Of a DNA stretch of 14,121 nucleotides, positions 5,640 through 13,900 are shown piece by piece. The DNA lies in NCBI GenBank assembly GCA_025927795.1, contig JAICKT010000071.1, forward strand, positions 1-14,121, in the 5' to 3' direction. Numbering within the stretch: position 1 is the stretch's first letter; every line of letters starts with the position of its first letter. The notes under the pieces are model-generated. The model was given only the letters and a program-made list of their open reading frames with translations. It ran no database searches and was not told the origin of the DNA. Source of the DNA: Parafilimonas sp. Its GTDB lineage: Bacteria; Bacteroidota; Bacteroidia; Chitinophagales; Chitinophagaceae. The position numbers were made by a program, and so were the translations under genes.

Positions 5640-8600
5640 TTGGCCTTACCGCATCTTATAAAATATATATATAACAATGGAACCGACGAAGTAATACGTC
5701 GCGGTAAAAAAATTTTTTCATTGGGTTATGTTGAGATGGTTGAACATGATGACCTGATGGGTTCTGTTGTATTTAGGGTACGTGATGATGCATACTCTCT
5801 TTTTTACAAAGTACATATTAGCCGGTATAATAATCTTGAAACAGTTTCATTGCGTTGCAGTTGCCCTTATAACCTTGGTGACATTTGCAGGCATGAAGCC
5901 GGTGCCCTGTTTCGTTTGCAGGAATTGATTGACACCAATAAACTTGGTGAAACAGAAACAGAATTTAAGCAGCAGCATACAGTTGTAAAAATGAAACAAC
6001 TGGAATTCCGCATTATAAAAATGCTTTCAGCACCCGATGCTTTGCAGGCTGCAGAAGATTATCTGCGTACATATAAAGCAGAGATACTGGAAGCCGCAAA
6101 TGATGTGGTAAAAGCGGAATTAAATTATGAGGGAAATAAATACACCCTGCAATTTCGCAGAAATGAAGAACGCAATTTAGACACAAGCTGTAACTGCAAT
6201 GCTGAAACAAAGTATCCACTGTGCGTGCATAAAACAATTGTGTTATTGCAACTGCATAATATGTATGGCACTGCTTTTTTTGATTCAATCAGTAACCGCG
6301 ACCGTGAAAAAAACAAATTACTTGCATTATACGGTTATACAACTGATGATGATATAGAAGGCAAGTTTGAATTTACTTTTCGTGATGGCAAACCTTTTCT
6401 GCGTGTGCTTGATCCTTCTATCAAACGCATTGTGGCGCCGCCCGCAGAAAACAGGAAACCCTTTTTTATGCCCTTACAAAAGGAAGTGTTGGTTGAAGAA
6501 AAAGCACCAGACACTTTGCAGTATCAAAAGCTGGGTGTGGTGCTGCGATACGATGCACAACAATATCCATTTATACAGGCAGATGCCATTAAAGGCGAGG
6601 TTGATGAAGCCGGTAAACAATTTACAGGCAAAACAGAAAAACTTGATCTTACAAAATTTGTAAATACAGAAGACCTGAATGAAGACGATAAAATGCTTAT
6701 TCAGCATTTACGCAAATTATTGCCATCAGAAGTTACACGTTACTTAAACCGCAATTCGCCTTTTAGTGGTATTTGGGAAAATATTATTCAGCAGCACGAT
6801 GATGATTTGCCGGAAGAAACACGTTCACTCATCATAGAATATCTTCTTCCGAAATACAAAAAATTATTTTCTGAAATAAGTGAGGGCAATTTTACATTCA
6901 TGCTGTCTTCGCAAAAAAATTTTATTACTGCAAATCTTGAATCCGCAATTTTATCAAACCAATATATACAGCCGCAGTTTACAGTTGCATACAAAAACAA
7001 CACTTACCAATTGCGTTGCTCTGTAAAATTGCTGAATACAATTGTTCCGGTTGAAGAAAATGTAATTGCGTCGCCGCTTGTTTTTCAGCATGAACAAACG
7101 TTTTATCTCTGGCAAAAAACAGAAGATGTTTTATTGGTTGAGCGTTTTTTAAATGATGGTAAAATAATAATTGCAGCAGATGATTGGAACAGGCAATTGT
7201 CTGAATTTATTTTGCCGCTTACTAAAAATTATGATGTTCAGTTCAGTGGTATTCAAAAAGAAGAATTAAAAAATGTGCGCCCCGAAATGCGGCTGATGAT
7301 AAAAGAAAAAGGCGATTATCTTTTGTTTCAGCCATTCTTTAATTATAATGGCTACGATGTAAAACAAAACGATAAAGAGCGCATTTTTATTCCAAGCACC
7401 GGCAAGCTTATCATTATTCATCGCAATGCTGAAGCAGAAAAAGCACTTTCACAAAAAATAGAAAACCTGCACTCATCATTCATTCATACAGATGATAATA
7501 ATTCGCTGGCGCTGAAAGGAACTGATGTATTAAAAAATAACTGGTTCTTTTTATTTGCAGATGCAGTAAAAGAAATGAATATCCCGGTATACGGATTTGA
7601 TGCGCTGAAAAAGTTTCGTTTTAATACTGCAAAACCATCAACAAAAATTTTCATCAGCAGTAATACAGATTGGTTTGACGCAAAGGTTGATATTCATTTC
7701 GGCGAACAAAAAATTACAGTAGATGATGTAAAAAAAGCATTGCAGAATAAACAGCAGTTTGTGTCGTTGCAGGATGGAACGCTTGGTATTTTACCTGAAG
7801 ACTGGATTCGCAGATATTCTATGTTGTTTGCAGTTGGCGAAGGCAAAGCAACCAATATTAAATTAAGTAAATATCATTTTGGTGTTATTGAAGAATTATA
7901 TGCGCAGCGTAATGAAGAAGAATTAATTTTTAAGCTGGAAGAAAAGTATGAGCGTTTAAAAGAACATCATACTGTAAAAAAAATTGAGCCGCCACTGCAC
8001 CTGCAAAACATTTTGCGACCATACCAGGTTTCAGGTTTTCAATGGTTGAATTATTTAAGTGAAGTTGCGTGGGGCGGTATTCTGGCAGATGATATGGGTT
8101 TAGGAAAAACGGTGCAGGCGCTTTCTTTTCTGCATCATTTCAAAAAAACAAATGACAAATTAAAGGCGCTTGTTGTTTGCCCTACTACTTTAATTTTTAA
8201 CTGGGAAAATGAGATAAAGAAATTCACGCCTTCATTGTCGTGGTTTATTCATCACGGCAGCGGACGTTCACAACAATTAGCACAATACGAAAGTGCAGAT
8301 ATTATTATTACAACGTATGGCACATTGCGTAGCGATATACAATTATTTATGGCTTCTGCTTTTGATTATGTGATACTCGATGAAAGCCAGGCAATAAAAA
8401 ATCCGCAAAGTAAAGTAACAAAAGCCGCAAGCCTTTTAAATGCAAAGAACCGTTTATGCATGAGCGGAACGCCGTTGCAGAACAATACGTTTGATATGTA
8501 TGCACAGATGAATTTTTTAAACCCGGGTATGTTGGGCAGCATGGAATTTTTCCGCCAGGAATTTGCAATACCTATTGATAAGTTTGGCGAGAAAGAACAG

Positions 8601-9401
8601 AAAGAACATTTGCGCAAGCTTTTATATCCATTCATTTTACGGCGAACAAAAGAACAGGTTGCAAAAGACTTACCTGAAAAAAGTGAAATGATTTTATTCT
8701 GTGAAATGAATGATGAACAACGTAAAATTTATGATGCATACCGCAATGATTACCGCGATAAAATTTTAGGTACGGTTGAAGAGAAAGGTGTAAACAAATC
8801 TCAGCTTACTATTTTACAGGGATTGATGAAACTGCGCCAGATTTGTGATAGTCCGGCTATTATTAATGATGAAGAAAAATATCCGAATGTTTCTGTTAAG
8901 CTGGAAGAATTAGGCAGGGAAATTTCTGAAAATATTGGTAATCATAAAGCGCTTGTATTCTCTCAGTTTTTAGGCATGCTTGCGTTGATTAGAGAAAAGA
9001 TGAAAGAGCTTGAAATTGATTACGAGTATTTTGATGGAAGCACATCTGCACCCGATCGCGAAAAAGCAATTCAGCGTTTTCAGAATGATGAAAATTGCCG
9101 CGTATTTTTAATTTCATTAAAAGCAGGTGGCGTTGGTTTAAACTTAACTGCGGCGGACTATGTTTATATCGTTGATCCCTGGTGGAACCCTGCAGTTGAA
9201 CAGCAGGCAATTGACAGAACACATCGCATTGGTCAGACAAAAAACATTTTTGCTTATCGTATGATTTGTAAAGACACCGTTGAAGATAAAATTATAAAAC
9301 TGCAGGAACGCAAACGTGCGCTTGCCGCTGAATTAATTACCGATGATACGTCGTTTGTAAAAGCACTAACAAGAGAAGATGTAGAATACTTGTTTAGTTA
9401 G
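5640..9401 (+). CDS. SWIM zinc-finger SNF2-family DEAD/H-box helicase
   Basis: This is a 1253-aa Swi2/Snf2 ATPase, expected to translocate on double-stranded DNA and remodel protein-DNA complexes (RapA/HepA-like). A SWIM zinc motif, CxC-x7-CxH (C73, C75, C83, H85), lies near the N-terminus. A second one of the same form, CxC-x8-CxH (C184, C186, C195, H197), follows. The long middle part (about 230-780) is of SNF2-associated type and not recognised in detail. The ATPase begins near ILRPYQVSGFQWL (about 790): motif I DDMGLGKT (817-824), motif II DESQ (914-917), motif III SGTPLQNN (942-949), motif V GVGLNLT (1164-1170), motif VI QAIDRTHRIGQ (1189-1199). Translation must start at TTG 5640: an in-frame TGA lies at 5631-5633, only two codons separate it from the TTG, and the next ATG is residue 33, inside a conserved-looking N-terminus. 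No methylase or nuclease partner is adjacent, so a general chromosomal role is more likely than defence. Confidence 0.94.
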   Translation: MALPHLIKYIYNNGTDEVIRRGKKIFSLGYVEMVEHDDLMGSVVFRVRDDAYSLFYKVHISRYNNLETVSLRCSCPYNLGDICRHEAGALFRLQELIDTNKLGETETEFKQQHTVVKMKQLEFRIIKMLSAPDALQAAEDYLRTYKAEILEAANDVVKAELNYEGNKYTLQFRRNEERNLDTSCNCNAETKYPLCVHKTIVLLQLHNMYGTAFFDSISNRDREKNKLLALYGYTTDDDIEGKFEFTFRDGKPFLRVLDPSIKRIVAPPAENRKPFFMPLQKEVLVEEKAPDTLQYQKLGVVLRYDAQQYPFIQADAIKGEVDEAGKQFTGKTEKLDLTKFVNTEDLNEDDKMLIQHLRKLLPSEVTRYLNRNSPFSGIWENIIQQHDDDLPEETRSLIIEYLLPKYKKLFSEISEGNFTFMLSSQKNFITANLESAILSNQYIQPQFTVAYKNNTYQLRCSVKLLNTIVPVEENVIASPLVFQHEQTFYLWQKTEDVLLVERFLNDGKIIIAADDWNRQLSEFILPLTKNYDVQFSGIQKEELKNVRPEMRLMIKEKGDYLLFQPFFNYNGYDVKQNDKERIFIPSTGKLIIIHRNAEAEKALSQKIENLHSSFIHTDDNNSLALKGTDVLKNNWFFLFADAVKEMNIPVYGFDALKKFRFNTAKPSTKIFISSNTDWFDAKVDIHFGEQKITVDDVKKALQNKQQFVSLQDGTLGILPEDWIRRYSMLFAVGEGKATNIKLSKYHFGVIEELYAQRNEEELIFKLEEKYERLKEHHTVKKIEPPLHLQNILRPYQVSGFQWLNYLSEVAWGGILADDMGLGKTVQALSFLHHFKKTNDKLKALVVCPTTLIFNWENEIKKFTPSLSWFIHHGSGRSQQLAQYESADIIITTYGTLRSDIQLFMASAFDYVILDESQAIKNPQSKVTKAASLLNAKNRLCMSGTPLQNNTFDMYAQMNFLNPGMLGSMEFFRQEFAIPIDKFGEKEQKEHLRKLLYPFILRRTKEQVAKDLPEKSEMILFCEMNDEQRKIYDAYRNDYRDKILGTVEEKGVNKSQLTILQGLMKLRQICDSPAIINDEEKYPNVSVKLEELGREISENIGNHKALVFSQFLGMLALIREKMKELEIDYEYFDGSTSAPDREKAIQRFQNDENCRVFLISLKAGGVGLNLTAADYVYIVDPWWNPAVEQQAIDRTHRIGQTKNIFAYRMICKDTVEDKIIKLQERKRALAAELITDDTSFVKALTREDVEYLFS

Positions 9402-9434
9402 TTTGGATATAGATTAAATCAGTCGAACAAACAA

Positions 9435-11939
9435 TTACTCAAACAAACTTTGCTGCTTATTCGCGTCGCTTTCTACCCAATGCATTTTTACAGATTTGCT
9501 GTAATCTTCAAAGCGTGTTCCTACAGATTTCCAGCCGGTAACTTCAATATTCTTTCCAATCTTATATTTTATTTTTTGTACCTGTGCACCTCTGCCTTTT
9601 TCAAAATATAAAATTGGGTCACTGGCTAATGTTATTGTTTCCAAAACAATATTTTTATCTTCTTTAATAAAGAAAAATTTATTGTGCAGGCTTGTTGTTT
9701 CAATATTAAATCGCTTTACATAATATTGTTTTTTATCCAGATCAGCATATACAGCAGTAATAATTTTTTCAGGATTAAATTTTTCAATCAACAAAATTTT
9801 CTCAGGTTCAAAACGCTGCGTTAACTCAAGGTCGGTGAGTTCATAGCTGCCATCTTTATAAATAACAAGAATTTTATCTTCTGCTTCAAAGCTCCCTAAC
9901 AATATTCCTTTTTCATCACCATTCAATCTTCCATATACATTATCAAACCATAATTTTCTGCCTGCTAAAGTTGCTGTTCCTTTTTCTTTAAACTTAACAG
10001 TGCGTACGGGATATTTTGTAACCTGGTTACCCATGCTGCCACGACCTTTTATATCAAGCGTTTCAAAATAAAAATCAAACTCTTTTATGCGTGCAGAGCA
10101 ATTAGGACTTAAATTAATTTTCACCACTTCGGCTTCACCATTTGGGTTCACCGACAAATATTGTACTTTACTTTTATCGCTGCCTTTTGTGAGATCATAT
10201 TCTTTATCCCGTGTAACGCCGGTAACATTAAAACGCTTTGCATAACTAATACCCGAATCACCATCGGTATAAATCATGTTGTAGGTTGTTCGATCATCAT
10301 TCTTTAAAAACACAGCAGCATGCAAAATATCTTTCCCAATAAAAGTTTTATCAGCCACTTTTATCACTTTCATTATTCCGCGTTTTGTAAAAGCAATGAT
10401 GTCGTCAAACTCGGAGCAATCACATAAAAATTCATCTTTCTTTAAACCAGTTCCAATAAACCCTTCTGCGCGGTTCAGGTACAATTTTGTATTTGCAATA
10501 GCAACCTGTTTTGCCTGGATGGTATCAAACAATCTTATCTCTGTTCTGCGCTCCCTTCCTTTGCCATATTTTTTTATTAAGTTTTCAAAATAAACAACAG
10601 AAAAATCAACAAGATTATTCAAGTCATGTTTTACCTGTTTTATATCTGCTTCAATACTTTTTATTTGCTCATTCAGTTCATCAATATCCAGTTTATAAAT
10701 TCTGCGCACCGGTTTTTCAGTAAGCTTTAAAATATCTTCTCTTGTTACTGCACGTTTTAATTTCTTTTTAAAGGGATCGAAGGCTTTATCAATGGCTTCA
10801 ATTACTTTATCCCATGTAGCATGTTTTTTTTCAAGCTCTTTATAAATTTTTTCTTCAAAAAATATTTTTTCAAGCGAAGTATAATGCCATTTATCTTCAA
10901 GCTCACCAAGCTTTATTTCAAGCTCACGCTTTAATAAATCTTTGGTATTGTCAACAGAGATTTTAAGCAGCTCCTGCACGCCTAAAAACTTTGGCTTCTG
11001 GTCAACAATAACACAGGCATTGGGTGAAATGCTTAACTCGCAATCGGTAAAAGCATACAAAGCATCAATAGTTATATCGGGTGAAATGCCTGTCGCTAAT
11101 TCAATAATTATCTCAACATTTTTTGCAGTGGCGTCTGTTACTTTTTTTATTTTAATTTTTCCCTGGTCATTTGCCTTCACAATTGAATCCATCAATGTTG
11201 ATGTTGTAATACCATAAGGAATATTTTTTATGATGAGTGTTTTTTTATCCCGCTCTTCAATTGCAGCACGCACTTTTATTTTACCACCGCGTTTTCCTTC
11301 AGTGTAGTTGGTTGCATCCATCATGCCGCCGGTCATAAAATCAGGAAGCAATTCAAATTTTTTATTACGGAGATATTTTATAGAGGCTTCGCATATCTCA
11401 ATAAAATTATGCGGCAAAATTTTGGTTGATAAACCCACTGCAATGCCATCTGCGCCTTGTGCTAACAACAACGGAAACTTCATCGGCAATGTAACCGGCT
11501 CCTGTTTTCTTCCGTCATAACTTAGTTGCCATTCTGTTGTTTTTGCATTGAACGCAACTTCCAGCGCAAACTTTGATAAACGCGCTTCGATATATCTTGG
11601 CGCTGCTGCATCATCACCTGTTCTTACATCGCCCCAGTTACCCTGCGTATCAATCATTAGTTCTTTCTGGCCCATATTTACCAGCGCATCGCCAATACTT
11701 GCATCGCCATGCGGATGATATTGCATGCTTTGCCCAATAATGTTCGCCACCTTATTAAAACGACCATCATCCATTTCTTTCATGGCATGTAAAATGCGCC
11801 GCTGCACGGGTTTTAATCCATCTTCAATTGCAGGCACTGCACGTTCAAGAATTACATATGATGCGTAATCAAGAAACCAGTTTTTATATTGTCCCTGCAC
11901 ACCGGATTCATTCGTAATTTTATTTTTTTGCTCTGGCAT
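9435..11939 (-). CDS. parC: DNA topoisomerase IV subunit A (Bacteroidota type)
   Basis: This is the DNA-cleaving subunit of the type IIA topoisomerase that decatenates daughter chromosomes, working as an A2B2 complex with ParE. The 834-aa protein has DGLKPVQRRIL (40-50), YHPHGDASIGDALV (74-87) and AAAPRYIEARL (111-121) with the catalytic Tyr116 after Arg115. The tower/coiled-coil region spans about 330-470. The C-terminal beta-pinwheel region (about 490-810) carries KGRGSMGN instead of the canonical GyrA box QRRGGKG. That difference, and an N-terminus (YKNWFLDYASYVILERAVPAIEDGLKP) unlike GyrA, favour ParC. At the quinolone-contact site the usual Ser is Ala80 while the acidic partner is kept as Asp84. 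parE is not in the window. The gene converges on the SNF2 gene with only 33 bases between the stops, and I see no clear terminator there. Confidence 0.93.
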   Translation of the reverse strand: MPEQKNKITNESGVQGQYKNWFLDYASYVILERAVPAIEDGLKPVQRRILHAMKEMDDGRFNKVANIIGQSMQYHPHGDASIGDALVNMGQKELMIDTQGNWGDVRTGDDAAAPRYIEARLSKFALEVAFNAKTTEWQLSYDGRKQEPVTLPMKFPLLLAQGADGIAVGLSTKILPHNFIEICEASIKYLRNKKFELLPDFMTGGMMDATNYTEGKRGGKIKVRAAIEERDKKTLIIKNIPYGITTSTLMDSIVKANDQGKIKIKKVTDATAKNVEIIIELATGISPDITIDALYAFTDCELSISPNACVIVDQKPKFLGVQELLKISVDNTKDLLKRELEIKLGELEDKWHYTSLEKIFFEEKIYKELEKKHATWDKVIEAIDKAFDPFKKKLKRAVTREDILKLTEKPVRRIYKLDIDELNEQIKSIEADIKQVKHDLNNLVDFSVVYFENLIKKYGKGRERRTEIRLFDTIQAKQVAIANTKLYLNRAEGFIGTGLKKDEFLCDCSEFDDIIAFTKRGIMKVIKVADKTFIGKDILHAAVFLKNDDRTTYNMIYTDGDSGISYAKRFNVTGVTRDKEYDLTKGSDKSKVQYLSVNPNGEAEVVKINLSPNCSARIKEFDFYFETLDIKGRGSMGNQVTKYPVRTVKFKEKGTATLAGRKLWFDNVYGRLNGDEKGILLGSFEAEDKILVIYKDGSYELTDLELTQRFEPEKILLIEKFNPEKIITAVYADLDKKQYYVKRFNIETTSLHNKFFFIKEDKNIVLETITLASDPILYFEKGRGAQVQKIKYKIGKNIEVTGWKSVGTRFEDYSKSVKMHWVESDANKQQSLFE

Positions 11940-12065
11940 TGTTTAAAGTAACTTTCGATAATTCTGATCCGCAATATTACTTCAGTTTATATAAAAATCG
12001 GGAACCCCCGAAGGTTGTGTTATTCGCTATTATAAAATATACTGTTAACTGCTATCTTTAATTTC

Positions 12066-12341
12066 TTGAAAAAAATATACATCTGCTATTTTGTTTTGTT
12101 TGCTATACAAGCCATTCTCGCATTTATTTGCGCGCCACATTCATGCGATTGGGGAAACACAGTATATTTTTATGTTGGCGTGTTTTGTTTAATTATTTCA
12201 TTCGTGTTGCCCTTTTTTCAGAAAAGCTGGTTAACCCGCAAACGTATTGGTGTTGGTTTTTTGTTTCTTCTTATATCTGTTATTTTATGGTGCACCGGTT
12301 TTATGATTTTTGATTTCAGCATCATGTGCAGATTGTTTTGA
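12066..12341 (+). CDS. Small three-helix membrane protein, TTG start (hypothetical)
   Basis: This is a 91-aa frame with three hydrophobic segments (about 4-21, 31-50 and 62-83) separated by short polar loops: CAPHSCDWGNT between the first two and QKSWLTRKRIG between the second and third. The positive charges in the second loop would place it in the cytoplasm, with the N-terminus outside or cleaved; the N-terminus MKKIYICYFVLFAIQ also resembles a signal anchor. The only usable initiator is TTG at 12066: an in-frame TAA lies at 12033-12035 and the next ATG is near the C-terminus. I recognise no family. The regular membrane-protein pattern and the fit between flanking genes support a real gene, but the missing ATG lowers confidence. 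It stands 126 bases from the divergent parC and 89 bases before the oxidoreductase start. Confidence 0.6.
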   Translation: MKKIYICYFVLFAIQAILAFICAPHSCDWGNTVYFYVGVFCLIISFVLPFFQKSWLTRKRIGVGFLFLLISVILWCTGFMIFDFSIMCRLF

Positions 12342-12430
12342 GATGTTTGTATGTTTAATAAAAAGTGAGACAAAGAAAGTATAGCTTTAGCTGGATGGTT
12401 GCCTTTATCTTTAAAAATAATTTACAGCCT

Positions 12431-13774
12431 ATGAGTCATCAGCAATTGCCCCGCAGAAGTTTTATTAAATCATCTTCTGTTGCTTTAGCGGCAACAACTT
12501 TTAGTAAATACATTCCAATGCGCAATGCAAATGCAAAACGTGTTGCATTAATCGGAACAGGCTGGTATGGTAAAAGCGACCTGTTTCGTTTAATGCAGGT
12601 AGCAGATGTAGATGTGGTGGGTTTATGCGATGTGGATGCACACCAGTTGCAACATGCTGCAGATATGATAAAACAACGTCAGCCCAAACAAAATCCAAAA
12701 CTGTTTGAAGATTACAAACAGTTATTAACTGAGCTTAAGCCTGAAATTGTTTTAATAGCAACACCCGATCACTGGCATACATTAATTGCAATTGATGCGA
12801 TGCAGGCAGGCGCTAATCTGTATTTACAAAAACCTGTAAGTGCTGATGTAATTGAAGGTGAAGCCATACTGGCAACTGCAAGAAAATATAATCGTGTTGT
12901 ACAAATTGGTTTGCAAAGAAGAAGTACACCACATCTCGTTGAAGCAAAACAAAAATTTGTTGACAGCGGTTTATTGGGCAAAGTGCACTATGCTGAAACC
13001 TGTTGTTATTATCACATGCGCGAAAGTGGTAACAGGCCTGTGCAACAAGTACCTCCCTTTTTTAATTATGATAAATGGACGGGTCCTGCGCCTATGCGTG
13101 CTTACGATGGATTGCCACACCAGAGATGGCGTGCTTTTATGGAATATGGCAATGGTATTATGGGCGATATGGGTGTGCATATGTTTGATGCTGTTAGATG
13201 GATGTTGGGCGCAGGCTGGCCGAAAGCTGTTTCATCAACCGGTGGTATTTATGTTGATAAAGCGAGTAAGAGTAACATCAGCGATACACAAACAGCGCTA
13301 TTTTCTTTTGATGATTTTGATTGTGCCTGGGAACACAGAACATGGGGCACTGCATCAGACCCTGAATATCCCTGGTCTTTTAAATTATATGGCGATAAAG
13401 GCACATTAAATTGTGATGTGTACAAATATGATTTTATTCCTGTTGATGGCAAACCGGTTCATGGAGATGTGTTGTGGGAAAAAGAAAAATATCCCGAAGA
13501 TTTAAAAGAGCCGGATATTGAATTGCATACTGCACCCGCTACACGCAGGCATATGCAAAACTTTTTAGCTGCCATTGAAAATAATTTGCGGCCTGTTGCT
13601 GATATTGAAGAAGGACATATATCAACAGCAAGTTGCATCATGGCAAATTTATCGGCACAGATAAAAAGACCTTTGCATTATGACTCTATAAAAAAAATTG
13701 TACCAGACGATGATGAAGCTACAGCATTATTGAAAAGAAAATACCGCGAAGGTTATATTCATCCGCAAGTGTAA
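12431..13774 (+). CDS. Gfo/Idh/MocA family oxidoreductase with Tat signal
   Basis: This is an NAD(P)-dependent oxidoreductase of the Gfo/Idh/MocA family, which acts on sugars and related polyols. I chose the ATG at 12431 (447 aa) over an upstream GTG at 12365 because it puts a twin-arginine signal at the very N-terminus: PRRSFIK (R8, R9) followed by a short hydrophobic stretch (SSSVALAATTF). Export to the periplasm in folded form with bound cofactor is therefore likely. The Rossmann fold starts with VALIGTGWYGK (G42, G44, G47), followed by ATPDHWHTLIAIDAMQAG (110-127) and YLQKPVS with the active-site Lys134. The C-terminal domain has GDMGVHMFDAVRWML (245-259), including D246, H250 and D253. 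The substrate cannot be read from the sequence; Tat-exported members are numerous in Bacteroidota and Planctomycetota. No sugar-related partner gene is adjacent in the window. Confidence 0.92.
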   Translation: MSHQQLPRRSFIKSSSVALAATTFSKYIPMRNANAKRVALIGTGWYGKSDLFRLMQVADVDVVGLCDVDAHQLQHAADMIKQRQPKQNPKLFEDYKQLLTELKPEIVLIATPDHWHTLIAIDAMQAGANLYLQKPVSADVIEGEAILATARKYNRVVQIGLQRRSTPHLVEAKQKFVDSGLLGKVHYAETCCYYHMRESGNRPVQQVPPFFNYDKWTGPAPMRAYDGLPHQRWRAFMEYGNGIMGDMGVHMFDAVRWMLGAGWPKAVSSTGGIYVDKASKSNISDTQTALFSFDDFDCAWEHRTWGTASDPEYPWSFKLYGDKGTLNCDVYKYDFIPVDGKPVHGDVLWEKEKYPEDLKEPDIELHTAPATRRHMQNFLAAIENNLRPVADIEEGHISTASCIMANLSAQIKRPLHYDSIKKIVPDDDEATALLKRKYREGYIHPQV

Positions 13775-13784
13775 CTATTTTCCT

Positions 13785-13840
13785 ACAAGTATTAGCTATA
13801 TTCATGACTATTCAATTTTATTCATACTTGTTTTGTTTTG
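13785..13840 (+). terminator. Possible terminator of the oxidoreductase gene
   Basis: An exact 8-bp inverted repeat, ACAAGTAT (13785-13792) and ATACTTGT (13824-13831), begins 10 bases after the oxidoreductase stop and runs into TTTGTTTTG. The 31-base loop is long for an intrinsic terminator, so this is only a moderate candidate. It lies between convergent genes. Confidence 0.35.
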
Positions 13841-13900
13841 CCTGTTGCACTTTTATGTTAATGAAAGTCGTGAGTACATTCTGCATGATGGTGCATGCAA

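Noticed and set aside
5640..9401. SNF2 helicase as part of a phage-defence system such as DISARM
   Set aside because: No methyltransferase, phospholipase D-like, nuclease or other defence gene is adjacent. The neighbours are comB and parC, and the SWIM-SNF2 architecture is common as a chromosomal gene.
9435..11939. Assignment as DNA gyrase subunit A
   Set aside because: The N-terminal block and the absence of a canonical QRRGGKG GyrA box fit the Bacteroidota topoisomerase IV A subunit better.
12365..12430. GTG start 22 codons upstream for the oxidoreductase
   Set aside because: It would bury the twin-arginine signal PRRSFIK behind an atypical leader, and the ATG at 12431 gives a normal Tat N-terminus.
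12852..13409. 185-codon plus-strand frame inside the oxidoreductase gene
   Set aside because: It is a shifted reading of the Gfo/Idh/MocA gene, whose Rossmann and C-terminal motifs lie in the other frame.
13882..13899. Hairpin TGCATG/CATGCA as terminator of the right-edge minus-strand gene
   Set aside because: The stem is 6 bp with a 6-base loop and has no U-rich tail on the minus strand.
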